Made by a program: the position numbers and the translations under genes. A stretch of DNA of 64,000 nucleotides from Aquila chrysaetos chrysaetos. Taxonomy: Eukaryota; Chordata; Aves; Accipitriformes; Accipitridae. Below are positions 1-11,522 of the stretch, in pieces. The stretch lies in NCBI RefSeq assembly GCF_900496995.4, contig NC_044011.1:17640041-17704040 (forward strand). The letters run 5' to 3'. The notes under the pieces are model-generated. The model was not told where the DNA came from, ran no database searches, and worked only from the letters and a program-made list of their open reading frames with translations. Every line of letters begins with the position of its first letter. Position 1 is the stretch's first letter.

Positions 1-3000
1 ACTTCAGCCGTCTCCTCGGCCTGGCCAGTCAGGAGTGGAACTGCTCAACAGCTTTCCTGGCCAAGCCAGCTACGCTTTGAGACCTCCTAGCTCTCTTACT
101 CCTTTCGGTGTGATTCCTGCCAACCCATCACACCTGATTTTCCGCTGTGGCTTCTTGTACTTGACTCCTGGAGATGGCACGAGGCATTAAACAACACTTA
201 GCAACTCAGTCATACTTGACTCGGAACTCCCCTCCCAACTCTGCAAGTAAAGGTCAGTCCTTTATTCACCAAGATCCCACCAAGACAGTCACAGGGGCAG
301 AGCTGGCAATGGATTTCAGAAAGCACTGGATCTAATGTACTCCTACACGTGACAGAAGAAGCTTTCTTGTTTGCTAAATGAAACATCTGCAGTGCCTACA
401 ATCAGAATTTTATTACCCTTAACAATTTAATATCAAGAGAAGCAATTTAATATCAAGCGACTATATTAGCTGTCAGTAATGTTATCAATATTACCAGTGG
501 CTCTTAAACAAATGAAGCTGCTGCCCAGCAGGGCCAGATCACTAATTAGCAGGTCCCAAAGGCAGCCAGTTACTGTTAAAGTCAGTAAGGCTTAGAGGCT
601 GGGCAGAACCTCTTCTTTTCTTTGTCCAGCTGCCAAAGCTTTCTGTACTAAGTTCACACAGATTCCTGGCATCAATATGAGTCAAGTCTTCCCTCAGGTC
701 ACATACAGTATAGCACTTTCACAGGCTAAAGTCTGCCTTAAGTTCATAGCTTTCAAATCTTGGTATCTGATGCTAGGTTTGAAATTGTATCTTGAATCTC
801 CACAGGTATTGGGAACCTGCATGTACTACAGAGCAACTGAACCAGCAGCACTCAACCACCTCGAAGACATTTTTATTCAGGTAAGTCTGTAAGAGCCTCT
901 TTTTAAAATGTTTAACTGAAATTAAAATGTTCATTTGAAAATGTTGAGCTTAGTGTAAAATCTACGGTGTCTTCCATGGTCTGAACAGTTTATGTGGAAA
1001 GAAACTTTATTTCACTCAGTGATAATTTCAGTAAATAGTTTCCCACAAATAAGTGTCAACAACAATCAAAAACCAAAGATGACTTACTCTAGAAATATAT
1101 TTTTAATGCTAATGAACCTCTTCTCTTTGGTCAGAATATTTCACTTTTAACATACTTCTGCTTTTGTACCTCCTGCAATTTTAAACATATATGTATTTGA
1201 TTTTAATAGATATATAGTAAAACAGGAAAAAGAAACATGTGACAGGAAATTTACAAATTGCTAATTTTTGATTCTGCAGTAATGAGTAGCACTATTGTAC
1301 GTGTTTCCTTTCTGCAGTGGGAATTTAAAAGTCTAGAGCAAATGCAATAAATATGGCAGTGGTGAGCAGAGAGAGTGCTGCTCAAAATCACGTGCAGACA
1401 GTCTCTTGACAGAAATCTGCTTCCTTCAGTGTCTGCAGTTCTCACTATGCACTACAGCGCAACGTAAGCACTCCACAACAGAAACCAATACCAACAGGTA
1501 TTTGCAAGAGCCTCTTAAAATACAGTTTCCCCACCTCCTTTCAACACTAACACAACAGAGAATATAATAAGGTGCAGCTTTCTGACTAGGAATGCTCAAC
1601 AAGTCTCTAAAATGCCCTGCAATGTGGTGTATGCTTCTGACACAAGAGCCACTGCTGCCAGGTAGCCAGGAGCCCCACCAGACTCTAACATATCCTGGGG
1701 CTCGGCCATCTCAAGCTTAGTGGATGTTGCCTGTCAGGCAGTCTCAAAGAAAGCAGCCTCCCAGGGAAACCAGTCAACTGTGGGTCTAGGCCAGTACTTC
1801 TCAAGGAGGTAAAAATTAAGCTTACCTAGAAACAGTTAATGTAAATTGCAGACTAGGGTCAGATTCTGCTGTCCTTTGGCAGGATCAGAAGTACTCTGAC
1901 GGAACAAAAATATGAATCAGCAGCATAGTGTGAAATGAATCCTTTTGGCTGATGATATAACTGACAGTAAACTGAGCAGACTGTTGTAGCTCAGCATGCA
2001 GAGAGTATAAACTGGTAGTGCCACTCTTCCTCCCCCTTCTGCCATTCCACCACAGCCTTACAAGGAGGACTTGAGTTTAAACAAAATGCATTGTAGCTGC
2101 CTCCCATGTCCTGCTATGCTTTTTTGGTATACTGCCTTCCTTTACTGGCTCCTATTGAGAATCAGCATTGGAAACTAAGGAACAAGGCATTGTGTAGTGC
2201 TGCATGTTGGGACCCAAATCGTGACCTACAGGATACATCAGCAGAGTAGACAAGAAGAGAGAATTTGAATACAGATATTAATGAGAACAGTACTGGGATG
2301 AAGTAGTATCTTCTCCTTTTTAGTTTTGGGAGATCCTTTGCTGAATATATAAATAATTTGCCATGGAAGGTAAAGGAAGTCTATTCATTCCTAGTCCTAA
2401 ACAGGATGCAGACAGTTCTGCCAAACTTATAGCTGCAGGGGACTCTTAAGTCATGGCTCATTACTAGGGGCAAACAAAAATGTTAACACGAACTTCAGTG
2501 TTCACGCTCAACACTGTGAAACACTGGAACATAAGCAATTTACTGAAGATAGCCTTAGCCTCTTGGGACATACAGATGCTTCCCAAGTTTCTTTGCCTTG
2601 ACGTGGTATGTCATGGACCACCATTCTACTGTACATCAAACTCAATCTTCTGCCCTCTTGCCCCTTCCAGAAACACACTAGAAAGCAAGCTAGTTTCCTC
2701 CCAGTTTTTACGTCCCCAGTGTCCTGATGCAAAAAATGGAACTTGGACAAATAAACAGATTGCTCTAAAGATAGGATTCAGGGGGTAGCCTTCAATTCAA
2801 TAAGCGAAGTATATAGAAAGTTTGCAGCTACTATTTTAGTCTCTAAATTAGAACACTGGCTCTTTTGTGAAGAATCTGAAACATCTGTGTAAATAAACAT
2901 AAGCAGGACAAAACTGTTCCTCCCACAACATCCCATTTTTTGCAGATACAAGAATGCCTTCCCTGTGTGTACACACTCTGGTTATTCACTCTACATGTGG

Positions 3001-3107
3001 TGAATGAAGGTATAACTCCTAGGCTGAAGTAGTACAGAGATTATCACCCCAAGATGCATTACCCAAGGAAAAATATGGTATTTGAGAGGATCATACTTGC
3101 TACTCAC
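1..3107 (-). other. TMEM242: TMEM242 intron 3 (part); last exon not found
   Basis: This stretch follows the exon 3 donor on the minus strand. I read the minus strand for the expected short C-terminal exon of about 30 codons (family ending around a KMQSIFP-like motif and a Trp-Glu-Glu near the stop) and did not find it, so it probably lies before position 1. The rest is unremarkable AT-rich intron with no convincing coding frame, no transposon that I recognise, and one small direct repeat at 423-457. Confidence 0.6.
423..457. repeat. Short direct repeat, 15-bp unit, period 20
   Basis: The 15-base word caatttaatatcaag occurs at 423-437 and again at 443-457. It looks like a local replication-slippage duplication. 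No function is suggested. Confidence 0.8.
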
Positions 3108-3245
3108 ACTGTGCACACCCAGAGCCTTCCAGATGGCAAAACTGAGCAATCCAACTCCGCACCATGCGTAGAGTGAGCCCCATCCTAGGGCTCGTAAGGC
3201 CAGTGATGAACCACTCTCTGGTAATGCAGCTGTGGCAGTAATCCC
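3108..3245 (-). CDS. TMEM242: TMEM242 exon 3 (46 codons)
   Basis: This exon encodes the second membrane segment of TMEM242, a small two-pass protein of the mitochondrial inner membrane. The family is reported to help assemble the ATP synthase c-ring, alongside TMEM70, and to associate with complex I assembly factors. Read on the minus strand, a pyrimidine-rich CTAG acceptor precedes 3245 and a GTGAGT donor follows 3108. The 138 nt give exactly 46 codons in phase 0. The peptide begins [14 protein letters not shown], continues with [17 protein letters not shown], and ends in a hydrophobic run closing with WKALGVHS. This matches my memory of the vertebrate family almost residue for residue, including the conserved Gly-Trp-Gly-Ser and Trp-Cys-Gly. 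The next exon should encode the matrix-side C-terminus. I am confident of the identity; no alignment was run. Confidence 0.93.
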
Positions 3246-5804
3246 CTAGAACCAAAAATAAAGTTATCAAGAGAAAGTGAAGAATAATTGGAAAAAAATA
3301 TGAACTAAAAAGGTTAACTTAGTGATCTAGAATTTTTCCTGACTTGCCAGCTGTACTATTGTGGCCACAGAAACTGTTATGGCTGCCAGCAGACCCAAAG
3401 ATCCAAGCAAGGGGATGGATGAGCTGCCTTCCCACCAGAAGTGGCTTTCATGGTTGCTAGTACCACCTGGGGATGGTTGTCTTTACCCAGAAATGCTGAA
3501 GTCAACTGTTACGTGAGCACAAGAGTCTGTCACTCAGTTATTCCACCAGTAAAGATACAAAACTGAATCAAAACCAGTCACAAGCCCTTATGCGAGTGAC
3601 ATCAGAACATAATCACTGTAAGTCATTGATTTTGGTACTTCTTCTTGAGGAGTACAGATGGGGAGCAGCCATTGGCCTAGAGGTCTTTATCCGTGCTCCT
3701 GAAACAGCAAATGAGGAAACTGGAGGAACCTGAGTAGCTTTCAGCTTGACACGGAGAGGGTATAACAGTGACTGAGAGACTGATTTCGAGGGGCTGCAAC
3801 TCTGAAGGAGCTCTGGAAACTATTTAGGAGAATTTTGTAAAGAGTGAACAACAATGCTGAACCCATCCTCCTGCAGAGTTCACCAAGTGGCAACATAGAA
3901 AATGCTCTGCAGTCTCCATACTTCTCATTTTTGTCAGAAATGAGAGTAGGTGGTTTTAACCACTTGTTAAGATACTGCTGTGTAAAAGCGTGCCATGAGA
4001 TGTGTCCTGAAAACAAACACTCTCACTTGGAAAAGCCACCTCAGGCCAAGAAGAATAGAGCCTCAGCCATGATGGGGTCCCAAGCAAGATGAAACCTTCT
4101 CTGCCACAGCACATAAATGCACATTGCAGCTACCAAGGGCATAAGCCACACGCTGGCCGACATCAATCAATTTGCACTGCACGTTCACTGTTAGCCAGCC
4201 ATTCTCATCTCACAACGCCCATCTTACTGTACTTATTTCATACAGGACAGCTTCAATCTGTGTAGCCTGCAACAGCAGTAGGACAGACATAATCCTCTTG
4301 CTCATAGTGGTAAATGTCAGCAAGAGGGTTTGGCTTTTTTCCCCCAAAGGATTACTGTTCAATTCTTCACATAAAAACATAGATTTCAGATGGTAACTGT
4401 TAAAGACTGGCACCTACAGTCCTTACACAACTAAACAGTCCTACTTACTTACTGGGTATCTCGGGGAAAAAACCACAATTATTGCTTAGAGGTAAACATA
4501 AATGAGAGTGCAGGCACACAAATATATTCAATAAAGAACTATTTCATTTAGTCTAAAATACTGAAAAGTGAAATTAACTTGCAGAATGATCCAAAAAATT
4601 TGCCTCCAAAACATGCCAAAGACCTGCACTTTTCTATCATCACAAAAAATGGGAAAAAAATCTTTTGTATTCTTGCTTTAAAAAGAATTGAATTTTTTAT
4701 TTTTTTTTTTTAAATGGTTCTCTTTCTTCTTTGATATAATTAAAAATATGTAGTGTCTATCACTATGGTATTTGGTCAATGAAATAGCACCAGTAGTTTT
4801 TTTTCCTCTTGGCTTTCTATTTATTGAAATGTTAAAATGATCCTCAGGCAGTCCTCAGCATTAACACTCTTCCTTAGGATTTAGCTGTAGGCACAGTTAC
4901 CCAAGGACAAACACACACTTGCAAAGGACACAAGCAAAATGTATCTTGATCCTTATTTATTCTGATTTGGACATCCCAAAGTGGAAGCTGTTAACAAAAC
5001 AATGCTCTGTAAGCATACACATACATGCACAGAGACACAATCAACAGAGATCTCTAGTCGCACTGTTATACCAGGTCCTATTTTTAACTTACCACAGCTA
5101 ATGAACTTTCCTAACTCTTTCAGTAGACTGCTATAAGTAGATTTAAAACACTGATGATTATTTCTGACATTTTTCCTGCTTCCATAGTCTAACCATATAC
5201 AACAGGCAGAAAAATCTCTCCCATTCGGAAGATGGGAAATGAATGGACAAAAATATCCTCTACTCAGAATCTTTAAATAGGAGTCATTATCTGTGAAAAT
5301 TGCTGGCAAAAAAAAAAAACCATCACCCGAATGGTATTTAAATGCTTGATTGCTCCAGAAAAAAAGGGGTAAATGGTAACAATTGATTTGGTTTTACTGA
5401 CAGCAGTCAAACAGCATTCAGTCAGAGGCTGATTCCTTGGGGTGCTAAGTGCACAGATAAGGATTTCTGTAAACAGTTTGTTATATGATTATCAGGTATG
5501 CTGTTCAGAACATCAAGAAAGCTGATTAATGAAATGCTAAAAAAATTTAAAAGACAACAGTAGCATGGGAGAAAAAGATGTCACCAGCAAAAGAACATTT
5601 TTAAGAGAACTGAGTTTTATTCAGAAGCCTGTTATTCTATGCACAGATTGTCTTCTCTTCATTACCGCTCCTGTATTTTTTTTAAAAAAGGAACTCTTTA
5701 ATTAAAAAAAAAAGCTATTAAACAATACTTGAGTCTTTCTAAAAACCAGGCCAGGAAAATATAGGGCAGAATTAGCTGATTTGGTTACCAAAATATATGC
5801 TGCC

Positions 5805-5826
5805 TTTTTTTTTTTTTTTTTTTTTT
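5805..5826. repeat. Poly-T run (T22)
   Basis: An uninterrupted run of 22 T lies in TMEM242 intron 2. On the minus (sense) strand it reads as poly-A. I cannot attach a retroposed body to it. Confidence 0.9.
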
Positions 5827-6106
5827 CTGGAGGATATAAGCAGGAAGTGGGAAAAGGAGAAATTACATTGTTTTTTTCAGACACAGGCCTCAATCCTTTA
5901 ACTATCCCCTTGTGGATAACAGTATGTCTGAAAGGAAGCAGTGCCTAAAATAAATGGTGTGTTCAACTGTTTTGGTTGATTGTATTCAGCATGTTCACTG
6001 TTCTGTATGATCTAACCCATTGTAAAATAAAACACCTGGCTAAATGCTGGTAAAACTGAACACTTATCACAAGGAGGCTGCTGCATCTGAACATTTAACT
6101 TTAACA

Positions 6107-6118
6107 CCCCCCCCCCCC
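6107..6118. repeat. Poly-C run (C12)
   Basis: Twelve consecutive C lie in TMEM242 intron 2. This is a simple repeat and a likely sequencing and length-variation hotspot. Confidence 0.9.
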
Positions 6119-8533
6119 ATTAATTTCTTAACTGAAGGTCTCTCTAGTGGTTCATTACTAAACAGGATTATGTAATCTCAGTTTCGAGTCAATTTGTGTG
6201 CCTGTCCTACAAATGCTTACATCCACTTTACTTCACTATCACGGAGGAGGTACAGTAGGTGCAATTTCAGCTTTATCTCTTCCCAGTAACGCTGATGCTA
6301 CTCTACAAGAGTAGGGTCTCACACTGTTGCTTCCTGGAAGCCTGAATGCAGTCACGAAGCCACGATGCTGTGATGCCACAGCTTCCCCTCTAAATTGCTA
6401 TTTTTTTCTCCCATAAAACTATTTAAATCTGTCCCAGGCTGCATTCTGTTTGCTTCCTGTTTCTACCTGACTTGCATGCTATCACTTCACTGACACAAAA
6501 ACTGGCACAAGCCAGCAAAGATGCCGGAAGATTAGGTCTCGCATTTCTTCCCAACATTGATCATCAATTCTCATTCCTTTGGACTTTCCCCCAAGCTTGT
6601 GCCAGCACAGTCGCTGCAGTCATGCAGTGAAGGGGATCAGAAGACTGACTTGGACTAAAATTAATGCAGAAAATAAAAAAAAAAAACCCATAGAATTAAC
6701 CAGTATCATCTCACCAACCCAGTAGCACAAGTGTTGGTGCCTTTACAGGCACAGGAATGAATTCCCAGAAACTAAGGGCTGGTAGGATTACTGCTTTCAA
6801 CAGCAATGCTGGCTGATTTTGCTTAAAGCACCTGTCAAACTATGGCCAAACCTTAACATGGATAAAAATAACATTTAGACATTGAACATCCAAGAAGGAT
6901 GCAATCATCTGAAGTTATTCATAGTTGCGTTTTTGTTATTATACATGATGTGTTATTAAAAATGACTTGCAGTAACTATAAATTTAAGTAAGAATGCTAC
7001 TGCAAAACTGTTTACCTTGTTGGTACCTCAGAGAGCCTCTACAGACAGTTAAGTCATTTTCAAAGTTTAGCCTTCCCTTTTGAAATTGCTCACCTACAAG
7101 TACCTTGACAAAAAAGCATCTTTCTACACTTTTCAGTATTTAAGTTGAGAGGCCCAGGAATCACAGATTTTTGCTAGCAAACTGGTGTAATTCATTTGCA
7201 TGGATAGTAGCAGATACAGGTTTTCAGCAAAAATCAAAATGGTATGTATCACTTGGTGCCATTTCCAGCATACATATTCTCGGATGTCAATGTAATGTCA
7301 CCCTTGATAAATTTCACACCAATAACAGGACAGCTCAGACAGCCAAAAATACATGTGAGCTGGAGAAAATGCAATGCTCAAGAAAAAGGAAGTTTTAAAA
7401 AAAAATTATGTTAAAAAAAAGAAAGAGAAAACTTCCTTATTGTAATATAGTTCTATAGCTTGTGAAATAACTTCTCATGGAGTTTTCTATTTTGTCTATT
7501 TCAGAAAAGAAACCCAAGTTTATTGTTGCTGAAAAGGCAATGAATGAGTTATGCCACAGCAGAGGAAAACAGGACGGCAAAGGAAGGAACTCACACTCTT
7601 TGACCACAAAAGGAGACTGTGAGTGATCAGATACAAAGGGTCTGATAGAAACTGCAATGAAAGTTTTTTTTTTTTTTCTCTTGATATGCATTGTTATTGA
7701 ATTAACATTTTAAAAATAAGCAAAACTGATCGGTTCTCAGCTCCCTAAAAACATCTGTAATATATGTTGTATTTTAAGGCCTCGGTGGAGACGAGACTGG
7801 TCAATTTTAAGGGCCTATTTTTTACATTTTCGGCAGTAACAAACCATTAGTGAGAAAAAAAGCATTCTTCAATTAAATATGCTGTATTTCAGATTAGTAT
7901 AATTGCTAGCTTTGCTTTGCAGTTTTCTTCTACAGAACGCTCAGGTAGATCCTGTTAGTAATTGCACGAGATCAGATTATTTTTGGCCATCAGATCCCAT
8001 AGTACCAAGCCACTACTCACTCTCATCAGTCCCCTTACATGGTGGGAAGAGAGTGGAGAGGTTAAAATTTTGGCTAAATGATTCCACTTACATATTCCAC
8101 AGCCTACAGGCTTTCTACCTCGTCATTCCCATCCCTACTGCAGTTACCTCACTTCCCAATTCACTATAGCACTGTGGGACTGTATGGTGAACTGGATCAC
8201 TGAGGTGATACAGGGTCATGACTGAAGTGTGTTCACATCACAGAATCAAACCAGACCATCAGTTATATTCCATTATATAGCAGTAGTATGATTCCAGCAA
8301 ACAGTGTAAGCTTTATGTATTTTAACTAATCTCGAGTACTAAAGTATTTAGCAGTGCCAACTCTGAACTGATTTTTAAATTAATCCTACCTCTCTTGAGT
8401 TCAGCTAAGTCTAGTACTCTTGCCATCAACTTCGTACAGCCAAACTCCACATATATCAACATTTCTAAAAAGCATTTGATGCATCCTTGTTTCCTGCGTA
8501 TCATAATTGGAAAAGAGTTTAAAAGGAACAAAC

Positions 8534-8634
8534 CTTACTGAACCAGTCTGGGTTCTTCTTTTTTGTCATGGCAAGTGTGGTGCCAAAACCTGCTATCATT
8601 CCTGCTGTAGCAACAGTACCTAGAAAAATTCCAC
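8534..8634 (-). CDS. TMEM242: TMEM242 exon 2 (first membrane segment)
   Basis: On the minus strand the sequence TTGACAG precedes the exon at 8634, and AAG|GTTTGT follows at 8534. The 101 nt complete the glycine codon left open by exon 1 and add 33 codons, ending in phase 0. The peptide [20 protein letters not shown] is a glycine- and alanine-rich membrane helix. It is followed by [14 protein letters not shown], a positively charged loop. Both match the conserved core of the TMEM242 family (formerly a DUF1358-type protein), whose human counterpart I remember as having the same GIFLGTVA start and a KKK-P-WF loop. Splice phase, length and sequence all agree, so this is a real exon. Confidence 0.95.
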
Positions 8635-10791
8635 CTGTCAAGAAAAGTTTAAGAAATAAAAATTAAGATTTTGTTTCTTAAGGGGAGGAAAAAAAAACCC
8701 AAACCACAAAACCAAACCTGTTTTGAAAATAAAACCTGAAAAGTTAAGATCTGTCAGCACATGCAGAAGGGAAAGGCACAGTTGTCTACATTATTTACAT
8801 TAACTCAATATGGCAAGAAAGCAAGAAAGACTATTTTGAAATAGAGCATTTTTTAAATTAATGGCAAGTGTATATATTTTCAACCCACAAACACACACAC
8901 AAAAATCATTCAAATCCCAGGATGCCTCTTCACAGTACTTCAAAATTTCTCTCTCACTTCAGAGCCAGGCTACTAAAATCGTCTTGTTCTATGGCTACAC
9001 CTCACCCTTCCCCAAAAGGAAGATGCAATTATTTTTGTTGCATCAATTGTTGTTTCAAATGGGCCACCTGAAAATCCACCAGTACCTCTGAAGACCATTC
9101 CATAAGCAACACTTGCTCTTCAGCTTTCTTCTTTTATGTTCCAATGCTCTGTTTAAAAAAAGAAAATGACACTAGCAGGAAGCTTTCCCAAGACAGAAAG
9201 CATTCCTCACTTCTCAGTTCTTTCAGAGTGTTTCCAAAGTCACTTGGGGTCCCTTGATCCCTTCTAGTTCTTGCATCAAAGGCACATGTAGCCATATGTG
9301 CCCACTTTTAAGAAAAAGGCCTGTTACAAAGACTGAGAGCACTGTACAAAACCATCTGATTCATATTAAAAATAAAACATTTCAGGGGGTTACAAGTTCT
9401 TCCTTTGCAACTATTGATACCCACAGCCTGTTTTCCCTTTCCTAATACCAGTTAGGTAATTAAAAAACGGGCCTGAATAGGAAGCAAGAAGCAAGGCACA
9501 TTTATGTTGGGTCTCACTTCTTAAAAATTAATTATCCTACGATTGTGATGAAAGAGCTTGCTGTACTCGTGTCAACGAAATCCGTGAAGTGCCTCTTGCG
9601 CCTGGGAGCAGGAAGACCTCACACGCTGTCTGCACTTTGCACGCCCACTGCACTTTACGTTTCAAGGTCTACTAACCAACATTTCCCCGATTTCAGATAT
9701 AACGACCGGTCTTAAATTAACTTCTCCTCAAAGAGGACGAGCTCGATGCACGGCCTCCTCCGGAGGGGCAGGGACGCATTGCAAGGGGCAAGCAAAGCGT
9801 GCGGCAGCAGGCAACGGTGCCCCTACGCCAGCACGCTCCCAGAGACGTTACTGCCTGGTGCCTGCCGCCGGGTACATCCCCCTGGCCGCGGTCCGGCCGC
9901 CGCCGCCGCGCTGGGACGGGGCGGCCTGGGCCGGTCAGCGCGAGGAGCTCCGGCCTCCGCTCCGCCAGGGGGCGCGGGCAGCCCGGGCACCCACAGGGAG
10001 CGGCCGCTCAGCGAGCTCCGGCAGCCGCCGCTGCGCCCGCAGGCGCCCGTGACGGCGCAGACGCTTGGCTGTGCTGCGAGGCCGGGCCCTCCCCTCGCCT
10101 CCGCCCCCCTGGCTGGGATTTAGCGCGGGAGAGCCGCTGCTTTTGCTACGGAAACTTCGCTTTGAGGAATCCGCGGCGCGCTCTCCAACCCGTACGAGCC
10201 GCCTCTTTCCCCACGGCTCCTACCCCCTCGGGGCGTCCCGGCAGGGCTGGGCGCGGACCCCCGCCCGCCGCCGCTCGCAGCCCCGCAGGGCTGAGCTCCC
10301 GCAAGCCCCTGCCGCGGTCCTCCCGCCTCGGCCCGGGGCGAGGGACGGACGCGGCTCCCCTCCTCCCCTCGGTGGCTGCAGCCCTCGGCCCGCTTCGGGC
10401 CCCCCGCATCCCGCCCAGCAGCGCCGGGGCGGCCTGCGCCGTGCCTTGTAGCCCCGTTTCCCGTCCCCGTACCGGCGGCGGGTGGCTGCGGGGCGGCAGG
10501 CGCCGCCGCCGCTGAAGGGGATGGAAAAGGCGGGCGGCGTTGTAGGGGCTTCCTCGCTGCCTCCGGAAGCCTCGGCCAAGGCCATCCCCAAACGCCTCGG
10601 CTCCTCCCCGGGGACGGGAGAGCGGGGCAAGACCTCGGGCTACGGCAAGGGGGGCACGGAAACGCCTTCCTCCCGGACGCCGGCAGCCGCGTCCGCCGTC
10701 CCGGCGGCAGCCACGGGGCCCCCCCCAGCCGCCGCTGCTCGTCCCTGACCCGTGCAGGCAAGGGAGGGGAGGGGAGGAAGGCTTTCTGCAC
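8635..10791 (-). other. TMEM242: TMEM242 intron 1
   Basis: This 2.16-kb intron has its GTGCAG donor at 10791-10786 and its acceptor just above 8634. Its 5' half (9740-10791) belongs to the CpG island and contains several long open frames on both strands. These reflect high GC content and lack of stop codons; none resembles a known protein. Confidence 0.85.
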
Positions 10792-10921
10792 CTTTGATTA
10801 AGAAGAGCTTGTCCTGGGACGCCGCAGGGCTCCCGGCCCCCCGGGGCAGGGCCAGACTGCGCCCGGGGTCCAGCGGAGGCGCTACCCCTTCCCGGGCGTC
10901 CGCGCCGGCAGCCGCCCCCAT
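10792..10921 (-). CDS. TMEM242: TMEM242 exon 1, start codon
   Basis: Exon 1 starts with ATG at 10921-10919 in a strong context (GCC before, G at +4). It encodes 43 codons plus one base, ending at AAAG|GTGCAG. The N-terminus (MGAAAGADAREG and on) is Ala/Gly/Pro-rich and poorly conserved in the family. The exon's last residues, DKLFLIKG, match the conserved DRLFLVKGG of the human protein and run straight into exon 2. This ATG is the first one in frame: the frame stays open for another 128 codons upstream, through a Pro run and a Glu run, but contains no other ATG. The presumed role is a mitochondrial inner-membrane assembly factor for the ATP synthase c-ring. It is transcribed away from ZDHHC14. 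Confidence 0.93.
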
Positions 10922-10972
10922 GGCCCAGGGCGCGGGAGGAGGAGGTGGCGGTGGCGGCGGCGGCGGGCCCCA

Positions 10973-10981
10973 ACCCGGAAG
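10973..10981 (+). promoter_or_regulatory. ETS/GABP-like motif near TMEM242 start
   Basis: ACCCGGAAG contains the CCGGAAG core and lies 52-60 bp upstream of the TMEM242 ATG. ETS/GABP sites are typical of promoters of nuclear genes for mitochondrial proteins. One short motif in a GC-rich island is weak evidence by itself. Confidence 0.35.
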
Positions 10982-11015
10982 GAAACGGAGCTGGGCCGGG
11001 ACACGCAGCCGCCCT

Positions 11016-11056
11016 TCCTCCTCCTCCTCCTCCTCCTCCTCCTCCTCCTCCTCCTC
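11016..11056. repeat. (TCC)n trinucleotide repeat in TMEM242 upstream region
   Basis: About 14 uninterrupted TCC units lie 95-135 bp upstream of the TMEM242 ATG. Read on the minus strand the tract is GGA/GAG, so the upstream frame reads as 14 consecutive Glu codons. A second GGC/GGT-rich tract lies nearer the ATG (about 10936-10967). Both probably sit in the promoter or 5' UTR and are likely to vary in length. Confidence 0.9.
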
Positions 11057-11514
11057 GGCCGCGCAGCCGGGCGGGGGGAGCCCGCCACCCCGAGGGGCTT
11101 GGCCGGTCGCTGCCGCCCCGCAGCGAGGCCGGAGGAGGGCGGGGGAGCTGGGGCGCGCTGACCCGAGGAGTGGCTTGCCGGGGGCTGAGGCAACTGCCGC
11201 TCGCCCGTGAGGTGACTGGGGGCGGTCGGTGCCGGCGGCAGCCGGTACCGCGGTGGCCCGAGGCCGGGGGGCGGGCGTGCCCCGGTAAAGGACGTCCCCG
11301 AGCACTGGAGGTTTTTGCTCATCCGCTGTTCTCTTCGTGTGCCGCTGCCCGCCGCCCCCTCGGTAACCGGCTGTCGTCGGAGGGCGCGTTCAGTGCCCCC
11401 GAGAGCCCACATCTCGAGGGGGGGAAACTGGTAGAAGTTGTCGAAGCCTCTTTTAAAGCGAGTATTTTGTAGCGGGCTCGTAAGGGCTTTTTAGTTTTAA
11501 GTCTGTGGGACAGA

Positions 11515-11522
11515 TGACGTCA
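11515..11522. promoter_or_regulatory. Palindromic CRE (TGACGTCA)
   Basis: A perfect 8-bp CREB/ATF consensus lies just outside the CpG-dense part of the TMEM242 island, about 595 bp upstream of the ATG. It could serve TMEM242 or a divergent transcript. Occupancy is unknown. Confidence 0.45.

Larger units (their letters stand above)
3246..8533 (-). other. TMEM242: TMEM242 intron 2
   Basis: This 5.3-kb intron between exons 2 and 3 has a GT donor just below 8534 and an AG acceptor just above 3245 on the minus strand. It is AT-rich with only spurious short frames. It holds a T22 run at 5805-5826 and a C12 run at 6107-6118. I recognise no transposon or RNA gene in it. Confidence 0.85.
9740..11480. 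promoter_or_regulatory. TMEM242: CpG island over the TMEM242 start
   Basis: GC content and CpG density rise abruptly near 9.74 kb and fall abruptly near 11.48 kb, where the sequence returns to AT-rich. The island spans the 5' part of intron 1, the first coding exon and about 560 bp upstream of the ATG, so it must hold the TMEM242 promoter. GC boxes are frequent. An ETS-like ACCCGGAAG (10973-10981) lies about 50 bp upstream of the ATG, and a full CRE lies at the outer edge (11515-11522). No TATA box is evident, as is usual for housekeeping mitochondrial genes. The exact transcription start cannot be read from sequence. Confidence 0.85.

Noticed and set aside
8888..8902. Short (CA)n run
   Set aside because: Too short to be more than background.
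9799..10973. Long frames (up to 275 codons) on both strands in the TMEM242 CpG island
   Set aside because: Same GC artefact. Only the 43-codon end of one minus frame (exon 1) matches a protein family and has a splice site.
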